Assembly: GCA_020025255.1 (NCBI GenBank)
Contig: JAHHSK010000018.1
Location: 1-31,565, forward strand
Direction: 5' to 3'
Length of the DNA stretch: 31,565 nt
Origin: Ruthenibacterium sp.
GTDB lineage: Bacteria; Bacillota; Clostridia; Oscillospirales; Ruminococcaceae
Shown: positions 1-7,980 of the stretch, piece after piece
How positions within the stretch are numbered: the first letter of the stretch is position 1
Layout: each line of letters opens with the position of its first letter
The notes under the pieces: generated by a model
Told to the model about the DNA's origin: nothing
What the model saw: only the letters and a program-made list of their open reading frames with translations
Databases searched by the model: none
Translations under genes and position numbers: made by a program

Positions 1-31
1 AGAATAACGGAGCATTTTGCACCGTTATTCT
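1..31. repeat. Perfect 10-bp inverted repeat (hairpin) at left edge
   Basis: Bases 1-10 (AGAATAACGG) are exactly complementary to bases 22-31, with an 11-base spacer. The stem may extend beyond the window. It is followed by a mixed T-rich stretch (TTTTTAT at 41-47) about 10 bases after the stem, so it could end the transcript of a gene to the left or act as an operator. No gene lies between it and the transporter operon starting at 212. Confidence 0.5.
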
Positions 32-164
32 GAAATAAGCCTTTTTATCTTCACGGGATTTTGTGATGGCTGCCGGATTCAAAGAAGAACCCCTTCCGTT
101 TTTTGCTTTTTCGGCAGGATAGACCGATTTACGAACGTTTTACACAAAATTGCAGGAATTGTGA

Positions 165-192
165 TTGAGCCGTTTTCCAGCGGGTTTATACT
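165..192 (+). promoter_or_regulatory. Possible sigma-A-type promoter of the ABC importer operon
   Basis: TTGAGC (165-170) and TATACT (187-192) are separated by 16 bases. A start about seven bases downstream would leave only about 13 bases of leader, with the Shine-Dalgarno AGGAG (200-204) almost at the transcript end. That is unusually short, so the real promoter may lie further left. An imperfect inverted repeat, CACAAAATT/AATTGTG, spans 143-163 and could be an operator. I see no classical Fur box. Confidence 0.35.
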
Positions 193-211
193 TTATTCAG
201 GAGTGTGAAAC

Positions 212-1186
212 ATGAAAATTTCATTGAATCAAATAACAAAAGCCTTTGGGGGCAGGCGGGTGATCCAACCCACGGATTTGGTGATCGAAAGCGGTGATTT
301 TGTAACGCTTCTGGGTCCCTCCGGCTGCGGCAAGACGACGCTGCTGCGGATGATCGCCGGCTTGGAAACGCCGGACACAGGCGAGATCTGGCTGGATGAC
401 ACCTGTGTGTTTTCCGCGGAAAAGAGGATCAACCTGCCGCCGGAAAAACGAGGCTTGGGATTTGTTTTTCAGGATTTTGCCCTGTGGCCGCATATGACAG
501 TGTTTGAAAATGTAGCATTTGGGCTGAAGGCCAAAAAGGATACAGAAAACTTGAAAACGCGGGTAGAACAGGCACTGAATGCGGTGCGTCTGGGGGAGTA
601 TGCGGCGCGGTATCCGTATCAGCTTTCGGGCGGACAGCAGCAGAGAGTTGCCCTTGCGCGTGCAATCGTCACCCGATCCCGCTGTATCCTGTTTGATGAG
701 CCTCTGTCTGCGCTGGATGCGATTCTCCGTGAGGAAATGCGTCATGAGCTTCGGCAGCTGGTGACACAACTGGGCGTGACGGCGGTTTTTGTCACCCACG
801 ACCAGACCGAAGCGATGAGCATGAGTGATAAAATCGCAGTGCTGAATTGCGGGACCGTGGATCAGTATGATACGCCGGAGGTGATTTACCATCATCCGGC
901 CACTGCGTTTGTGGCGCATTTTGTGGGAAAATCAAACTGGCTCAGCGATCATGAACTCTTTCGGCCGGAAGCTGCCGTGCTCACTGCGCAGGACGGGTTT
1001 CTGGAATACAGCCTGCCGGTAAAGGATTCCCAGTATTTGGGGGACAGCTATGAAATCACCCTTGCGTACGGCGATGTAACATGGATGCTGCGCAGCGGAC
1101 GGAAAGCGTCTGCTGGCGAATTCCTATCCGTTTACATAGATTCCAAACAAATCATTACATGTCAAAAGGAGACACAAACACAATGA
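212..1186 (+). CDS. ABC importer ATP-binding protein, Fe3+/FbpC-like
   Basis: A 324-residue ATPase that would energise uptake by the permease encoded at 2257. The Walker A motif GPSGCGKTT is at residues 35-43 and the signature LSGGQQQR begins at 138. The Walker B Asp-Glu is at 162-163, and the H-loop His196 sits in a VTHDQTEAM context. The roughly 80 residues after the nucleotide-binding domain match the C-terminal regulatory (TOBE-like) part of the FbpC/PotA/CysA class. The ATG has AGGAG eight bases upstream. Its stop overlaps the lipoprotein start in an ATGA tetranucleotide, so the two are translationally coupled. The ATPase/FbpA-like/double-permease set is typical of Fe3+ importers, but spermidine, thiamine or aminoethylphosphonate systems look alike. 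The substrate cannot be fixed from this sequence. Confidence 0.93.
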   Translation: MKISLNQITKAFGGRRVIQPTDLVIESGDFVTLLGPSGCGKTTLLRMIAGLETPDTGEIWLDDTCVFSAEKRINLPPEKRGLGFVFQDFALWPHMTVFENVAFGLKAKKDTENLKTRVEQALNAVRLGEYAARYPYQLSGGQQQRVALARAIVTRSRCILFDEPLSALDAILREEMRHELRQLVTQLGVTAVFVTHDQTEAMSMSDKIAVLNCGTVDQYDTPEVIYHHPATAFVAHFVGKSNWLSDHELFRPEAAVLTAQDGFLEYSLPVKDSQYLGDSYEITLAYGDVTWMLRSGRKASAGEFLSVYIDSKQIITCQKETQTQ

Positions 1187-2241
1187 AAATGAAAAAATTT
1201 GTATCCGCCGTCATGGCCGGCTGTCTGGCAATCAGCCTGGCAGCCTGTGGTCAGGACAGCAGCGATGCCGCGGAGCCGAGCACTGCTTCCACCGCTCAAA
1301 CGCCGGCATCCAGCACCAGCACGAAGGAAAACGAAACGCTTTCCGGAAAAGTGACAGTGTACATGCCCAGCCCTGCGGGTCTGGCAGATAAGCTGGCTGC
1401 TGCCTTTACGGAGAAAACCGGGGTACAGGTGGAACAGTTTCAGGGAACAACGGGTGAGATTCTGGCTCGGCTGGAAACCGAGCAGGCAAATCCGGTAGCG
1501 GATGTGGTGCTTTTGGCCTCTTGGTCCGATGGCCTTTCTATGAAAGAGGATGGCAAGATCATGAGCTACAAACCGGCCAACGCCGATAAGGCCAACTGGA
1601 TCGATGAGGACAGCATGCTTTTTGGAACCAGTGCCTCTGCCGTGGGGGTCATCTACAATACGACCATCTTCCCCGAGCTTTCTGCGGACTGGGCGGATCT
1701 GGCCGGTGCGGATTACAAGGATAACATTGCGATCCCGGATCCGGAAAAATCCGGCGCCTGCAAAGATTTTCTGGCCGGTTTTGTCACCGGAGTGGAAGGC
1801 GGCGAAGGGATTGTGCAATCTTGGGCAGACAACGGCCTGACCGTGCCCGGAGCCAATGCCGCTGCCCTGGATGCCGTTACCACAGGGGAAAAGGGCATTC
1901 TGATTGCCGGTGTAGACTACAACGCGTATTCCTCCATAAGCAAGGGCGAGCCGATCTCGATCTACTATCCTTCCACCGGAACGGTTGTGAATCCCCGTCC
2001 TGCCATGATCATGAACACCGCACCCAATGCGGAAAATGCAAAAGCCTTCATTGACTTTTTGTACAGCGAAGAGGCACAGCAGCTGGTTGCAGATGCCTTC
2101 CTGCTGCCCGGCCGCAGTGACATTACCTGCGAAAAACGAACCAATCTGGCTGAGATCCCGCAGCTGTCCACAGAATGGAAAGCTATGAGGGAGGTCGCTT
2201 CCGATACAGCGGCAAAGCTCAATGAAATGTGCAGCAAGTAA
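1183..2241 (+). CDS. Extracellular solute-binding lipoprotein, FbpA-like
   Basis: A 352-residue binding protein of the Fe3+/2-aminoethylphosphonate class. The N-terminus is a lipoprotein signal: positive MKMKK, a hydrophobic core, then the lipobox LAAC with Cys22 as the lipidation site, followed by a Ser/Thr/Ala-rich linker. The reading frame is open back to 1081. The ATG at 1183 is chosen because the signal peptide starts there and AAAGGAG lies at 1165-1171. The mature part has the periplasmic-binding fold pattern (MPSPAGLADKLAAAFTEKTG; later SEEAQQLVADAFLLPGR) common to FbpA/FutA/PhnS proteins. Tyrosines around GVDYNAYSS and ISIYYPSTG are candidates for metal ligands, but an exact FbpA Tyr-Tyr match is not demonstrated. 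It is membrane-anchored on the outer face and delivers substrate to the next gene product. Confidence 0.9.
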   Translation: MKMKKFVSAVMAGCLAISLAACGQDSSDAAEPSTASTAQTPASSTSTKENETLSGKVTVYMPSPAGLADKLAAAFTEKTGVQVEQFQGTTGEILARLETEQANPVADVVLLASWSDGLSMKEDGKIMSYKPANADKANWIDEDSMLFGTSASAVGVIYNTTIFPELSADWADLAGADYKDNIAIPDPEKSGACKDFLAGFVTGVEGGEGIVQSWADNGLTVPGANAAALDAVTTGEKGILIAGVDYNAYSSISKGEPISIYYPSTGTVVNPRPAMIMNTAPNAENAKAFIDFLYSEEAQQLVADAFLLPGRSDITCEKRTNLAEIPQLSTEWKAMREVASDTAAKLNEMCSK

Positions 2242-2256
2242 ATATAGGGAGAAAAC

Positions 2257-3918
2257 ATGAAGAAATCATCAATCTGGAAAAGCAACGCAGCATTGTGGAT
2301 CTTGCTTGTTTTCTTGATTGGCCTGATTCTCTGTCCTTTGATTTCCATTTTTGCCAAGGCGGTCATCATTGATGGTCGCCTTGACTTTTATCATGCTTGG
2401 AATACGGTTAAAGACAGTGAAAACTTACAGACCATCTGGAATTCGCTGATCCTCGGCGTAAGTGTCGTGCTATGCTCCACAGTGATCGCAGCGCCGACGG
2501 CGTATCTGCTTGCGCGCACGCAGCTTGGGCGTTACAAGTGGCTGGATATCGTGTTTATGATTCCGTTTATGACACCGCCTTATATTGCCTCCATGGGGTG
2601 GATTCTGTTTACCCAAAAGCGGGGATTGTTTCAGCAGCTTTTTCCGCTTACAGGCTCTTTTTCCGAAGGGTTCTTCTCTTTTGGCGGGCTGGTGCTGGTA
2701 ATGAGTCTGCATGTATTTCCGTTTCTTATGACGATGCTCAAAAATGCGATGCTCAATATACCGGCAAGTCTGGAGGAAAGCGGTGCAGTGCTGGGGGCGG
2801 GCTTCTTTCGGCGTCTGCGAAAAATATTTGTTCCGCTGCTCACCGGGAATTATGCGATCGGTGCGCTGCTGGTATTTGTCAAGACGCTTTCAGAGTACGG
2901 CACCCCCTATACGCTGGGGCGGCGGATCGGATTTTATGTTTTTACAACAGACATCCACCGCTATTCCACCACGGCGCCCATCGATTTCGGCCGTTCTGCG
3001 AGCCTGTCGTCTATCTTGATCGGTATCTGCATGGGAATGTGGCTGCTGCAAAACTACATTACGGATCGGCATACTTACCGGCTGGGCAATGGAAAAGGCA
3101 GCCGTACGATCCAGCATAGGCTTTCGGGCGGCGGACAGGTTCTGGCGTGGAGCTGGGTGGCACTGGTGATTTTGCTCGCGATCGGGATCCCTTATTTTTC
3201 GATCATTTCCACCTCGCTCATCCATTTGCGGGGGTATGGTCTTGCTGCGGGAAATTTTACGTTTTCGCACTATTTGCAGCTGTTTACAGAATCGAAAAGC
3301 CTGCATGCCATTGGAAACAGTGTGTTTTTAGCGGTTTGCTCTGCCACAATCTGCTCTGTGCTCGGGACGCTGATCGTGATTGCCGTGCGAAAAGCCGATG
3401 GGCCGATGAAAAAGATCGTGGAGGGTATGAGTCTGCTGCCGGAAATGCTTCCCGGCATTGTACTGATTATCGGCATCATGCTTTTCTGGAATGCGATCTA
3501 TAAGATCATCCCTCTTTATAATACCATTGGGATCATGGTGCTGGCGTATGTGGTGCTGTATCTGCCGTATACAGTGCAATATGTCACATCTTCGTTTACG
3601 CAGATCAATGACAATCTCCTTCAGGCGGGGCGGACATTCGGCGGAAGTCCTGCGTATGTGTTCCGCAGGATCACCCTTCCCATGATTTCCAAGGGGATCG
3701 TGTCCAGCTGGATGATGATTTTTATTATTGCGTTCCGGGAGCTGGTTACGGCAAGCTTGATTGCTCCGCCGAATACATTGGTGGTATCCACCTATATCAG
3801 CCGTGAGTTTGAGCAGGGAAGCGTATCCATGGGCATGGCTATGGCCGTGCTGTGTGTGCTGATCACTACGACCCTGCTGCTTGTGATGAATGCATTGTCA
3901 ACCCGGAGGGAAGCGTGA
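2257..3918 (+). CDS. ABC importer permease with two fused permease domains, FbpB-like
   Basis: A 553-residue integral membrane protein made of two tandem BPD_transp_1 domains, as in FbpB/ThiP. Each half carries an EAA-type loop that docks the ATPase: EESGAVLGAGFFRRLRKIFV in the first half and LQAGRTFGGSPAYVFRRITL in the second. About twelve hydrophobic segments are visible. The fused architecture means a single gene supplies both transmembrane halves, so the operon needs no second permease. It follows the lipoprotein by 15 bases, with AGGGAGAAA just before its ATG. Its TGA overlaps the next ATG by one base. The substrate is unknown beyond the Fe3+/phosphonate/polyamine-like class. Confidence 0.92.
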   Translation: MKKSSIWKSNAALWILLVFLIGLILCPLISIFAKAVIIDGRLDFYHAWNTVKDSENLQTIWNSLILGVSVVLCSTVIAAPTAYLLARTQLGRYKWLDIVFMIPFMTPPYIASMGWILFTQKRGLFQQLFPLTGSFSEGFFSFGGLVLVMSLHVFPFLMTMLKNAMLNIPASLEESGAVLGAGFFRRLRKIFVPLLTGNYAIGALLVFVKTLSEYGTPYTLGRRIGFYVFTTDIHRYSTTAPIDFGRSASLSSILIGICMGMWLLQNYITDRHTYRLGNGKGSRTIQHRLSGGGQVLAWSWVALVILLAIGIPYFSIISTSLIHLRGYGLAAGNFTFSHYLQLFTESKSLHAIGNSVFLAVCSATICSVLGTLIVIAVRKADGPMKKIVEGMSLLPEMLPGIVLIIGIMLFWNAIYKIIPLYNTIGIMVLAYVVLYLPYTVQYVTSSFTQINDNLLQAGRTFGGSPAYVFRRITLPMISKGIVSSWMMIFIIAFRELVTASLIAPPNTLVVSTYISREFEQGSVSMGMAMAVLCVLITTTLLLVMNALSTRREA

Positions 3919-4979
3919 TGATCCGTATCAAATTGGCCGGCGGCGTGGGCGAGCATGGACGCAGCTGCTTTCTGGTAGAGGGAGATGCGGTTTCCTTTCT
4001 GGTGGACTGCGGAATCATGACAGGGAGCGAAGATCCCTATCCGCATCTTACAGCCCCGGAGATGAAAAGGATTGCGTATGTTTTCCTCACCCACTCCCAC
4101 ATGGATCACACCGGAGCCCTTGCGTGGCTTGAGGAAAACGGATTTTCCGGCACGGTCATAGCCAGCGCGCAAACGCTTGCGCAATTAAAGACCCTGCCGC
4201 AGCGCAGTGCCGTTCTGGAAAACGCCGATCTCCCGGCGGCGCTGAAGGTGAAGTGGGGACGTTCCGGCCACTGTGTGGGAAGCGTGTGGTATCAGTTTCA
4301 GCTTGAGGGAAAGACGCTGCTTTTCAGCGGGGATTACACGGAGGAATCGGCTGCGTATTCGGTTGACCCCATTCGCGGGGTTACAGCGGATTTGGCTGTG
4401 CTTGACAGTGCTTACGGCGCGGAAAAACGAACCGCGCAGGAAATGCGCCGGGAATTTTTAGACGCAGCAGCGCAGCTGCTGTCGGCTCATGGCTCCCTAT
4501 TGCTGCCGGTTCCCAAATACGGCAGGGGGTGGGAGCTTCTTTTGATGCTTCATCAAACGTGGCCGGATCTTCCGCTCTATGGCGATGAATTTTTTTTGGA
4601 ACAGCTGACTCGGCTCAAGGATTATCCCGAATGGTGTACGGCGCAGCTGCGGCAGGAAGGGCCGGGGATCCAAGTGGGCAGGCTCGCGGATGCCCCGCAG
4701 GGATCCGGCATAGGCTTCATCAGCAATCCGCAGTTGAGCGGTTCCGAACAGGAAAGAATGGCGCGCCGGTATCACGGGGCGGTCATTCTTACCGGAACAG
4801 TGGAAAAAGAAACCGGAAGCGGCCGCCTTCTGGAAGAAGGTTTGGCTGCGTTTTGCCGCATCCCCGTACACTGTACCGACAGAGAGCGACTCCGGCTGGA
4901 GCAGCAAAACCGTTTTGGCTGTGTTATCCCATACCATACCAAAGCCCATTCGGTGAAGAAAACAGAAATTTTTCTATAA
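3918..4979 (+). CDS. MBL-fold (beta-CASP-like) metallohydrolase
   Basis: A 353-residue metallo-beta-lactamase-fold protein. The metal site HSHMDH is visible as His59, His61, Asp63 and His64. It is followed by a GHCVGS motif and FSGDY, the third His and bridging Asp of the RNase J/CPSF-type branch. A C-terminal YHTKAHS could supply a last histidine. At 353 residues it is shorter than typical beta-CASP nucleases (about 430-550), so it may be a small-molecule hydrolase or a reduced nuclease. The upstream frame is open back to 3852. ATG 3918 is preferred because GGAGGG lies at 3905-3910 and it couples to the permease stop (TGATG). Its role with the importer is unknown. Confidence 0.8.
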   Translation: MIRIKLAGGVGEHGRSCFLVEGDAVSFLVDCGIMTGSEDPYPHLTAPEMKRIAYVFLTHSHMDHTGALAWLEENGFSGTVIASAQTLAQLKTLPQRSAVLENADLPAALKVKWGRSGHCVGSVWYQFQLEGKTLLFSGDYTEESAAYSVDPIRGVTADLAVLDSAYGAEKRTAQEMRREFLDAAAQLLSAHGSLLLPVPKYGRGWELLLMLHQTWPDLPLYGDEFFLEQLTRLKDYPEWCTAQLRQEGPGIQVGRLADAPQGSGIGFISNPQLSGSEQERMARRYHGAVILTGTVEKETGSGRLLEEGLAAFCRIPVHCTDRERLRLEQQNRFGCVIPYHTKAHSVKKTEIFL

Positions 4980-5014
4980 AATGCATCCGGCAGACTTCAT
5001 ATTCGACGTAATAC

Positions 5015-5046
5015 AAAAAGCCCTGCTCTAAAGAGCAGGGCTTTTT
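5015..5046. terminator. Bidirectional intrinsic terminator
   Basis: A perfect 15-bp inverted repeat (AAAAAGCCCTGCTCT at 5015-5029 against 5032-5046) gives a GC-rich stem with a T-run on both strands. It ends the importer operon from the left and rnpB from the right. Confidence 0.92.
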
Positions 5047-5048
5047 GT

Positions 5049-5398
5049 GTCCAAACGACTAAACCGTAAGCCGGGTTCTGTATTAAACGACGATCTATCT
5101 CGACTGCATGTTGCCATGCAGCTCAAGCCGCTTCCAAGGACGCGCAGGGTACGCATAGTCCTTATATGAGCGTTGCTCCCGGTAGGGTTTACAGAGCCGC
5201 GCAAGTCACCAAGCACGCTGGTGCGCTCTTACCGCACCTTTCCACCTTTTCCTGTGCAGAGCACAGGTAGTCTCTTTCTGTTGCACTATCCCTGGGGTCA
5301 CCCCCGGCTGCCGTTAGCAGTTACCGTTCCCTTATGGAGCCCGGACTTTCCTCAGAACGCAAAACGTTCCGCCGCCGTATGTTTTACTCGTTTGGACA
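5049..5398 (-). ncRNA. rnpB: RNase P RNA
   Basis: The catalytic RNA subunit of RNase P, which matures tRNA 5' ends. Read on the minus strand it has the universally conserved GAGGAAAGTCCGGGCTCC near its 5' part and the 3' signature ACAGAACCCGGCTTA. The terminal P1 helix closes perfectly: ten bases at 5388-5397 pair with ten at 5049-5058. The length is about 350 nt, as expected. Its own promoter lies at 5403-5432 and its terminator at 5015-5046. It converges on the importer operon and diverges from gdhA. Ends are set by P1 and may be off by a few bases. Confidence 0.96.
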
Positions 5399-5402
5399 AC
5401 TA

Positions 5403-5432
5403 AGTATAACACATCCGTGGTCTGTTTGGCAA
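5403..5432 (-). promoter_or_regulatory. Promoter of rnpB
   Basis: On the minus strand TTGCCA (5432-5427) and TATACT (5408-5403) are separated by 18 bases. Transcription would start near 5397, exactly at the 5' strand of helix P1. Confidence 0.85.
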
Positions 5433-5463
5433 CTGGAAAAATCGCCTCCCGCACAAGTTTCTC

Positions 5464-5492
5464 TTGAAAAAATGGCTTTTTCTGGGTATAAT
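5464..5492 (+). promoter_or_regulatory. Promoter of gdhA
   Basis: TTGAAA (5464-5469), a 17-base spacer and a consensus TATAAT (5487-5492). The predicted start is near 5499, giving a leader of about 47 bases. It is back to back with the rnpB promoter, 31 bases apart. Confidence 0.85.
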
Positions 5493-5545
5493 CGGAAGCG
5501 TGGGGAAGATTTGTTTCAGTAAGGAAACATGAAAGGAGAACGCAT

Positions 5546-6895
5546 ATGTTCAAAAATGAATATCTGACACGTGTATACACGCAAGTGGAAAAACGCAACC
5601 CCGGCGAACCGGAATTCCTGCAGGCAGTGCAGGAGGTTTTGGAAAGCCTGGAGACGTATTTGGAAAAACATCCCGAATACGAGGCGAACGGAATCTTGGA
5701 ACGCCTTGTAGAGCCGGAACGCATGATCCAATTCCGTGTTTCGTGGGTGGATGATGCAGGAAAGGTGCAAGTGAACCGCGGCTACCGCGTACAGTTCAAC
5801 AGCGCAATCGGCCCGTATAAGGGCGGCATCCGTTTCCATTCCAGCGTCAATGCATCCATTATTAAATTTCTGGGCTTTGAACAGACGTTTAAAAACAGCC
5901 TGACCGGCTTGCCCATGGGCGGCGGCAAGGGCGGCTCTGATTTTGACCCGATGGGCAAGAGCGATGGGGAAATCATGCGCTTTTGCCAGAGCTTTATGAC
6001 CGAGCTTTCCAAGCACATCGGCCAGTTTACGGATGTGCCGGCCGGGGATATCGGCGTTGGTGCGCGCGAAGTGGGCTATATGTTCGGCCAGTACAAGCGC
6101 CTGCGCAACGAATTCACGGGGGTACTTACAGGCAAGGGGCTTTCCTACGGCGGAAGCTTGGTGCGCACCGAAGCCACCGGCTACGGATTGTGCTACTTTG
6201 CACAGGAAATTTTGAAAAACATGTGTTCCGACAGCTTCGAGGGCAAGAAGGTACTCGTAAGCGGAACGGGCAATGTCGGCACTTTTGCATGTGAAAAAGC
6301 AACACAGCTGGGTGCAACGGTCGTTGGCATCAGCGATATTTCCGGCTGCGTGTATGAGCCGGAAGGAATCGACGTGGAACTGCTCAAGCAGGTGAAGATG
6401 AAAGAGCGTAAGCTGGTTAAGGATTACGCCGCGCTGCGCCCGAACGCAACGTTTGATCCGGATTGCCGGAATCTGTGGAAAATGCCCTGCGATATCGCCC
6501 TGCCGTGTGCAACGCAGAACGAACTGGACGGCGAAGATGCCAAGGCATTGATTGCAAACGGCATCAAGCTGCTGTGCGAAGGTGCAAACATGCCCTGCAC
6601 GCCGCAAGCGGTTCAGGCGTTCCAGAGCGCCGGCATCCCGTTCGGCCCCGCCAAGGCGGCAAACGCAGGCGGTGTTGCAACAAGCGGCCTGGAAATGAGC
6701 CAGAACAGTCTGCGCCTTTCCTGGAGCTTTGCCGAAGTGGACGAAAAGCTGAAAGGCATCATGAAGGGCATTTTCGAAAATGCCTACAAAGCGTCCGAGG
6801 ACTGCGGCGTGCCCGGCAATCTGGTGGTTGGCGCAAACGTTGCAGGCTTTGTCAAAGTGGCCGATGCGATGCTCGCGCAGGGAGTTGCATACTGA
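5546..6895 (+). CDS. gdhA: Glutamate dehydrogenase, NADP-type
   Basis: A 449-residue hexameric-class glutamate dehydrogenase that interconverts 2-oxoglutarate plus ammonium and glutamate in the cytoplasm. The N-terminal catalytic domain carries PMGGGKGGSDFDP with Lys128 and PAGDIGVG with Asp168, matching the catalytic Lys and Asp of the family. The nucleotide-binding domain shows the Rossmann glycines VSGTGNVGTFA. Length and motifs fit the NADP-dependent bacterial branch (about 445-450), used mainly for ammonium assimilation, but coenzyme choice is inferred from family resemblance. The start ATG has AAGGAGAA upstream. It is a single-gene transcription unit with its own promoter at 5464 and terminator at 6917. 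A long antisense frame across it is a codon-bias shadow. Confidence 0.97.
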   Translation: MFKNEYLTRVYTQVEKRNPGEPEFLQAVQEVLESLETYLEKHPEYEANGILERLVEPERMIQFRVSWVDDAGKVQVNRGYRVQFNSAIGPYKGGIRFHSSVNASIIKFLGFEQTFKNSLTGLPMGGGKGGSDFDPMGKSDGEIMRFCQSFMTELSKHIGQFTDVPAGDIGVGAREVGYMFGQYKRLRNEFTGVLTGKGLSYGGSLVRTEATGYGLCYFAQEILKNMCSDSFEGKKVLVSGTGNVGTFACEKATQLGATVVGISDISGCVYEPEGIDVELLKQVKMKERKLVKDYAALRPNATFDPDCRNLWKMPCDIALPCATQNELDGEDAKALIANGIKLLCEGANMPCTPQAVQAFQSAGIPFGPAKAANAGGVATSGLEMSQNSLRLSWSFAEVDEKLKGIMKGIFENAYKASEDCGVPGNLVVGANVAGFVKVADAMLAQGVAY

Positions 6896-6916
6896 GTTTC
6901 AATCAAGCAGAAAATG

Positions 6917-6947
6917 GGGATCGCAGGCGGCGATCCCTGTTTTTTTA
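6917..6947 (+). terminator. Intrinsic terminator of gdhA
   Basis: Stem GGGATCGC (6917-6924) with GCGATCCC (6930-6937), a 5-base loop, then a T-run at 6940-6946. The run is followed directly by the AAGGAGAA ribosome binding site of the next gene, so some readthrough or a promoter inside the region must serve the downstream gene. Confidence 0.88.
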
Positions 6948-6960
6948 AGGAGAAAGCAGA

Positions 6961-7866
6961 ATGACGCTGACGTTTACTGTAACGATACATGAAAATGGAA
7001 TGCTGCTGCGGGATTTTCTGCGCAGGCGCGGAGTGTCCTCTTCGCTGATGCGAAATGTTAAACGCGCCGGCGGCTTTCGGTGCGAAGGAAACCCGATCTT
7101 GGCAAATCAGCGTGTGGAGCAAGGGAAGACCATACAGTTTGCGCTTGCGCCGGAACCGTCCACGCATGTTATGCCCCAGCAGCTGCCGGTATCGATCGTG
7201 TACGAAGATGAACACACGATTGTATTTGATAAGCCGGCAGGGCAGACTGTGCACCCCACACGCGGTTACAGCGAAGGAACCCTTGCCAATGCATATTGCG
7301 GGCTGATGCAAAAAAGAGGCGAGGAAAATCCGGTGTTCCGTCCGGTAAATCGGATCGACAAGGGAACGACCGGGCTTGTGCTTTGCGCCAAAAACAGGTA
7401 TGCTGCCCCGATCCTTGCACAGAGTGTGCAGAAAATCTATTATGCCGTGGCACAGGGGGAACTGCCGGAGGAAAGCGGCGTGATCGATACCCCCATTGCA
7501 TTGGCGCATGGCTCGATCATCGAACGCTGCGTGTGCGGATACGGCCAGCCAAGCCGCACCGAATACACAGTGCTTGCCAAGGGCGGCGGGCATACGCTTT
7601 TGAAAGTTGTTCCGGTCACGGGGCGAACGCACCAGATCCGTGTCCATTTTTCATCCATAGGACATCCGCTTGCCGGTGACGATCTGTATGGCGGCAGTAC
7701 GCAGTACATGGAAAGGCCGGCGCTGCATTGCGGGCAGATGACATTTTTTTCGCCCGCCTGCTCCATGCCGCGGCAGGTGAGTGCCCCGCTTGCCGATGAC
7801 ATGAAAGCGCTGCTTTTGCAATGCGGGATACCGAAAGAAGCATTGGAAAAAAAGCAGCAGGAATGA
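6961..7866 (+). CDS. RluA-family pseudouridine synthase
   Basis: A 301-residue enzyme converting specific uridines in rRNA to pseudouridine. An S4-like N-terminal segment covers about residues 10-60 (LLRDFLRRRGVSSSLMRNV). The catalytic domain follows, with NRIDKGTTGL holding the presumed catalytic Asp133 and GRTHQIRVHFSSIGHPLAGD near residues 220-240. The usual HRLD motif appears as NRID, a common variant in Firmicutes members. It resembles the RluD/YlyB-YhcT group, but the target position cannot be told. AAGGAGAA lies seven bases before the ATG. It is co-directional with the M23 peptidase downstream after a 114-base gap. Confidence 0.93.
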   Translation: MTLTFTVTIHENGMLLRDFLRRRGVSSSLMRNVKRAGGFRCEGNPILANQRVEQGKTIQFALAPEPSTHVMPQQLPVSIVYEDEHTIVFDKPAGQTVHPTRGYSEGTLANAYCGLMQKRGEENPVFRPVNRIDKGTTGLVLCAKNRYAAPILAQSVQKIYYAVAQGELPEESGVIDTPIALAHGSIIERCVCGYGQPSRTEYTVLAKGGGHTLLKVVPVTGRTHQIRVHFSSIGHPLAGDDLYGGSTQYMERPALHCGQMTFFSPACSMPRQVSAPLADDMKALLLQCGIPKEALEKKQQE

Positions 7867-7980
7867 CACTGGAAAGGCTCGATGCGGCTTCCAAGGTTGC
7901 AATAATGCAGGATTTGTGTATAATAAAAAAGATCAGGGCTTTACAATATGAAGCAAAAAAAGGAAAGGAGAGGATCATTC

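Noticed and set aside
17..208. 63-codon open frame before the importer operon
   Set aside because: It has no ribosome binding site, no recognisable protein pattern, and runs across the hairpin tail and promoter-like hexamers.
5028..5522. Several short frames on both strands within 5028-5522
   Set aside because: They lie in or across the RNase P RNA gene, whose conserved cores and P1 helix explain the region.
5516..6607. 363-codon frame antisense to gdhA
   Set aside because: It is a His/Ala/Phe-rich mirror of a strongly biased coding gene with no family resemblance. gdhA motifs are intact on the other strand.
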